In this document: positions 5,680-6,998 of the stretch, one piece after another | How the letters are laid out: every line of letters begins with the position of its first letter | Numbering within the stretch: the stretch's first letter is position 1 | Source of the DNA: an uncultured Litorilinea sp. | GTDB taxonomy: Bacteria > Chloroflexota > Anaerolineae > Caldilineales > Caldilineaceae | Length of the DNA stretch: 6,998 nucleotides | NCBI GenBank assembly: GCA_937922105.1 | Contig: CAKZVN010000092.1 | Span: forward strand, 1-6,998 | Direction: 5' to 3' | Notes under the pieces: generated by a model | What the model was told of the DNA's origin: nothing | Database searches by the model: none | Seen by the model: only the letters and a program-made list of their open reading frames with translations | Made by a program: the position numbers and the translations under genes

Positions 5680-6498
5680 TTAGCTTGCTCGGTCCGGCGA
5701 TGAGGTGTGCGTAGCCGGGATGGCTAGACAGGCCTCGGCGGCAAGCTCCACCAAGATTTCACGCACGCCCCAATTTTTGTGCCAGGCGCGGCTGTCCCAC
5801 TCGTCACCGTCCAGGTTGTCGCCGCAATAGAGAATCTGTCCGAGGTGCACACCACGAAATTCGGCAACGGCAAAGAGGGCGGCTGCCTCCATTTCTACGG
5901 TGAGGCAGCCGGCGGCGCGGCGCGCAGCCATGCGCGTGCGTGTCTCACGATAGAAAGCGTCAGTGGTCCAGGTCTTGCCGGTGAGGTAGGCGATGTTGCG
6001 CCGCTGCAAGGTGGCGAGGATGGCGGCATAGGCTTGGGGGGATGGCGTCGCGGCGCGGGTGGGCGGCAGGTAGTGATAGGAGGTGCCCTCGTCGCGCACG
6101 GCGGCGGTGGGCACCACCAACCGACCCATGGGCATGGTGCGGTCCAGCACCCCCGCGCCGCCACAGGCTACAAAGCGGCGGCAGCCCAACGCGATGGTCT
6201 CTTCCAACAGACCGGCTGCCAGCGGCGCGCCCACGCCGGGATGGAAGAGGGCGACCGGTTGCCCCTGGACTTCGTGGAGGTAGATGGGATGCCGTCCCAT
6301 CTCGCTGCGCAGGGCGTGAATCTCCCGCGCCAGTCCTTGCGCGACGAAATGGTCAATGACATCTTGAAAAAAGGTGATGACCGCGCAGGCGGGCATGTCG
6401 GGCAAAGGCTGGATCAACTTGCTCGGTTCGAGGATGGCTTCCCTCTCGCCATCGAATTCCAGGATGGGAATGGATTGGTCGTCCTGCTGCGCGGTCAT
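5680..6498 (-). CDS. Nucleoside phosphorylase-like protein (PNP/UDP phosphorylase family)
   Basis: This 272-residue protein is of the uridine/purine nucleoside phosphorylase fold, which reversibly splits nucleosides with phosphate into a free base and ribose-1-phosphate in the cytoplasm. Family marks are HPGVGAPLAAGLLEE (86-100), FVACGGAGVLD (109-119), RDEGTSYHY (135-143) and the sugar-binding VEMEAAALFAVAEFRG (201-216, E202, M203 and E204). ILYCGDNLDGDEW (222-234) then stands where the base-binding acidic residue is expected. An N-terminal stretch of about 35 residues precedes the fold, and the usual early phosphate-binding glycine/arginine loop is not obvious, so the substrate may not be a standard nucleoside. 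AGGA lies 9 nt before the ATG and overlaps the stop codon of the aminotransferase. Only 11 nt separate these genes, a clear sign of co-transcription. Specificity is unassigned. Confidence 0.88.
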   Translation of the reverse strand: MTAQQDDQSIPILEFDGEREAILEPSKLIQPLPDMPACAVITFFQDVIDHFVAQGLAREIHALRSEMGRHPIYLHEVQGQPVALFHPGVGAPLAAGLLEETIALGCRRFVACGGAGVLDRTMPMGRLVVPTAAVRDEGTSYHYLPPTRAATPSPQAYAAILATLQRRNIAYLTGKTWTTDAFYRETRTRMAARRAAGCLTVEMEAAALFAVAEFRGVHLGQILYCGDNLDGDEWDSRAWHKNWGVREILVELAAEACLAIPATHTSSPDRAS

Positions 6499-6509
6499 GG
6501 ATGTGTTTC

Positions 6510-6998
6510 CTAGCCGGCGACTTCAGCCAACGATTCGCCGACGATCTGGAGAATCAGGTCAATCTCCTCGGCGGTGATGATGAGCGGCGGCGCAAAAGCG
6601 AGGATATCGCTGCCGATGAGGCGGGTGAAGAGGCCGCGCTCCAAGCAGGCCTTGCGCACCTTTTCGCCGATTTGGGCAGGCGCTTTGGTCTGTGGGTCGG
6701 CGAATTCGATGGCTGCCATTAGCCCAAGCCCGCGCGCGTCGCCGATTATGTCGAACTCGGCGGCGAGGCCTTGCAGGCCGTCGAGCAGACGGCGTCCCAT
6801 GACCGCGGCGTTGGCCGCGAGGTTCATTTGTTGCAACAACTCCAGATTCTTGAGGCCCACCGCGGTGCAGGTGGGGTGACCGGAGTAGGTGAAGGCATGC
6901 ATCCACCGTTCGCTGGGCGGCGCGCTCATGATCACTTCGCGGATGGCATCGGAGATTTGGATGCCGCCCAGGGGGAGATAGCCGCTGGTGATACCTTT
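6510..6998 (-). CDS. Class III (omega) aminotransferase, C-terminal 162 residues
   Basis: This is the C-terminal part of a PLP-dependent fold-type I, class III aminotransferase; the gene continues past the right edge. The first complete codon in the window is the lysine of KGITSGYLPLGG, which by family position is the Schiff-base lysine. FTYSGHPTCTAVGLKNLELL (the phosphate-binding TYSGHP region), ARGLGLMAAIEF and the small C-terminal domain ending ILQIVGESLAEVAG follow. These match omega-transaminases acting on amines or omega-amino acids such as beta-alanine, taurine or pyruvate-coupled amines, but the substrate-pocket half is not visible. An internal GTG at 6935 lies after the lysine, so it is not the true start. 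The gene leads a tight minus-strand run with the phosphorylase and sulfotransferase; the promoter must lie outside the window. Confidence 0.92.
   Translation of the reverse strand, partial: KGITSGYLPLGGIQISDAIREVIMSAPPSERWMHAFTYSGHPTCTAVGLKNLELLQQMNLAANAAVMGRRLLDGLQGLAAEFDIIGDARGLGLMAAIEFADPQTKAPAQIGEKVRKACLERGLFTRLIGSDILAFAPPLIITAEEIDLILQIVGESLAEVAG

Noticed and set aside
5779..6513. 244-residue plus-strand open frame opposite the nucleoside phosphorylase gene
   Set aside because: Glycine-rich antisense shadow with no recognisable domain; the minus strand holds the clear phosphorylase motifs.

Overview
This is a GC-rich bacterial window with seven protein-coding genes, packed mostly convergently or divergently. 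Nothing in it is mobile, phage-derived or CRISPR-like, and there are no RNA genes I can support. GC content, compact spacing and protein style would suit an environmental bacterium such as a member of the Chloroflexota. That is only an impression, since no marker gene is present.

Left block (1-4638): a probable acid-sugar (aldonate/uronate-type) catabolic locus. It holds three different members of the mandelate racemase/dehydratase branch of the enolase superfamily and one MFS transporter. The first enolase gene (minus, cut by the left edge) is divergent from the MFS gene (plus). The MFS gene converges on the second enolase gene (minus) across a strong hairpin. That second gene is divergent from the third (plus, DgoD-like). 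The simplest reading is uptake of a sugar acid followed by dehydration to a 2-keto-3-deoxy acid, with the substrate unknown. The MFS gene carries a frameshift next to a tandem CGAG duplication. If real, it removes the last two of 14 predicted membrane helices.

The two plus-strand genes of this block (MFS and DgoD-like) have similarly built upstream regions. Each has the same 10-mer over a TTGGCA -35 box, a 17-nt spacer, a good -10 box, and a CGG...CCG palindrome centred about 29 nt before the ATG. This suggests co-regulation and is the most interesting non-coding signal here.

Right block (4701-6998, all minus): a tight run transcribed from beyond the right edge. It encodes a class III aminotransferase (C-terminal part, starting at the presumed PLP lysine), a nucleoside phosphorylase-like protein and a PAPS-dependent sulfotransferase. 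It is closed by a symmetric 22-bp inverted repeat that looks like a bidirectional terminator shared with the DgoD-like gene. The sulfotransferase stop codon lies inside the repeat. I see no clear pathway joining these three genes, and no convincing wholly new system in the window.
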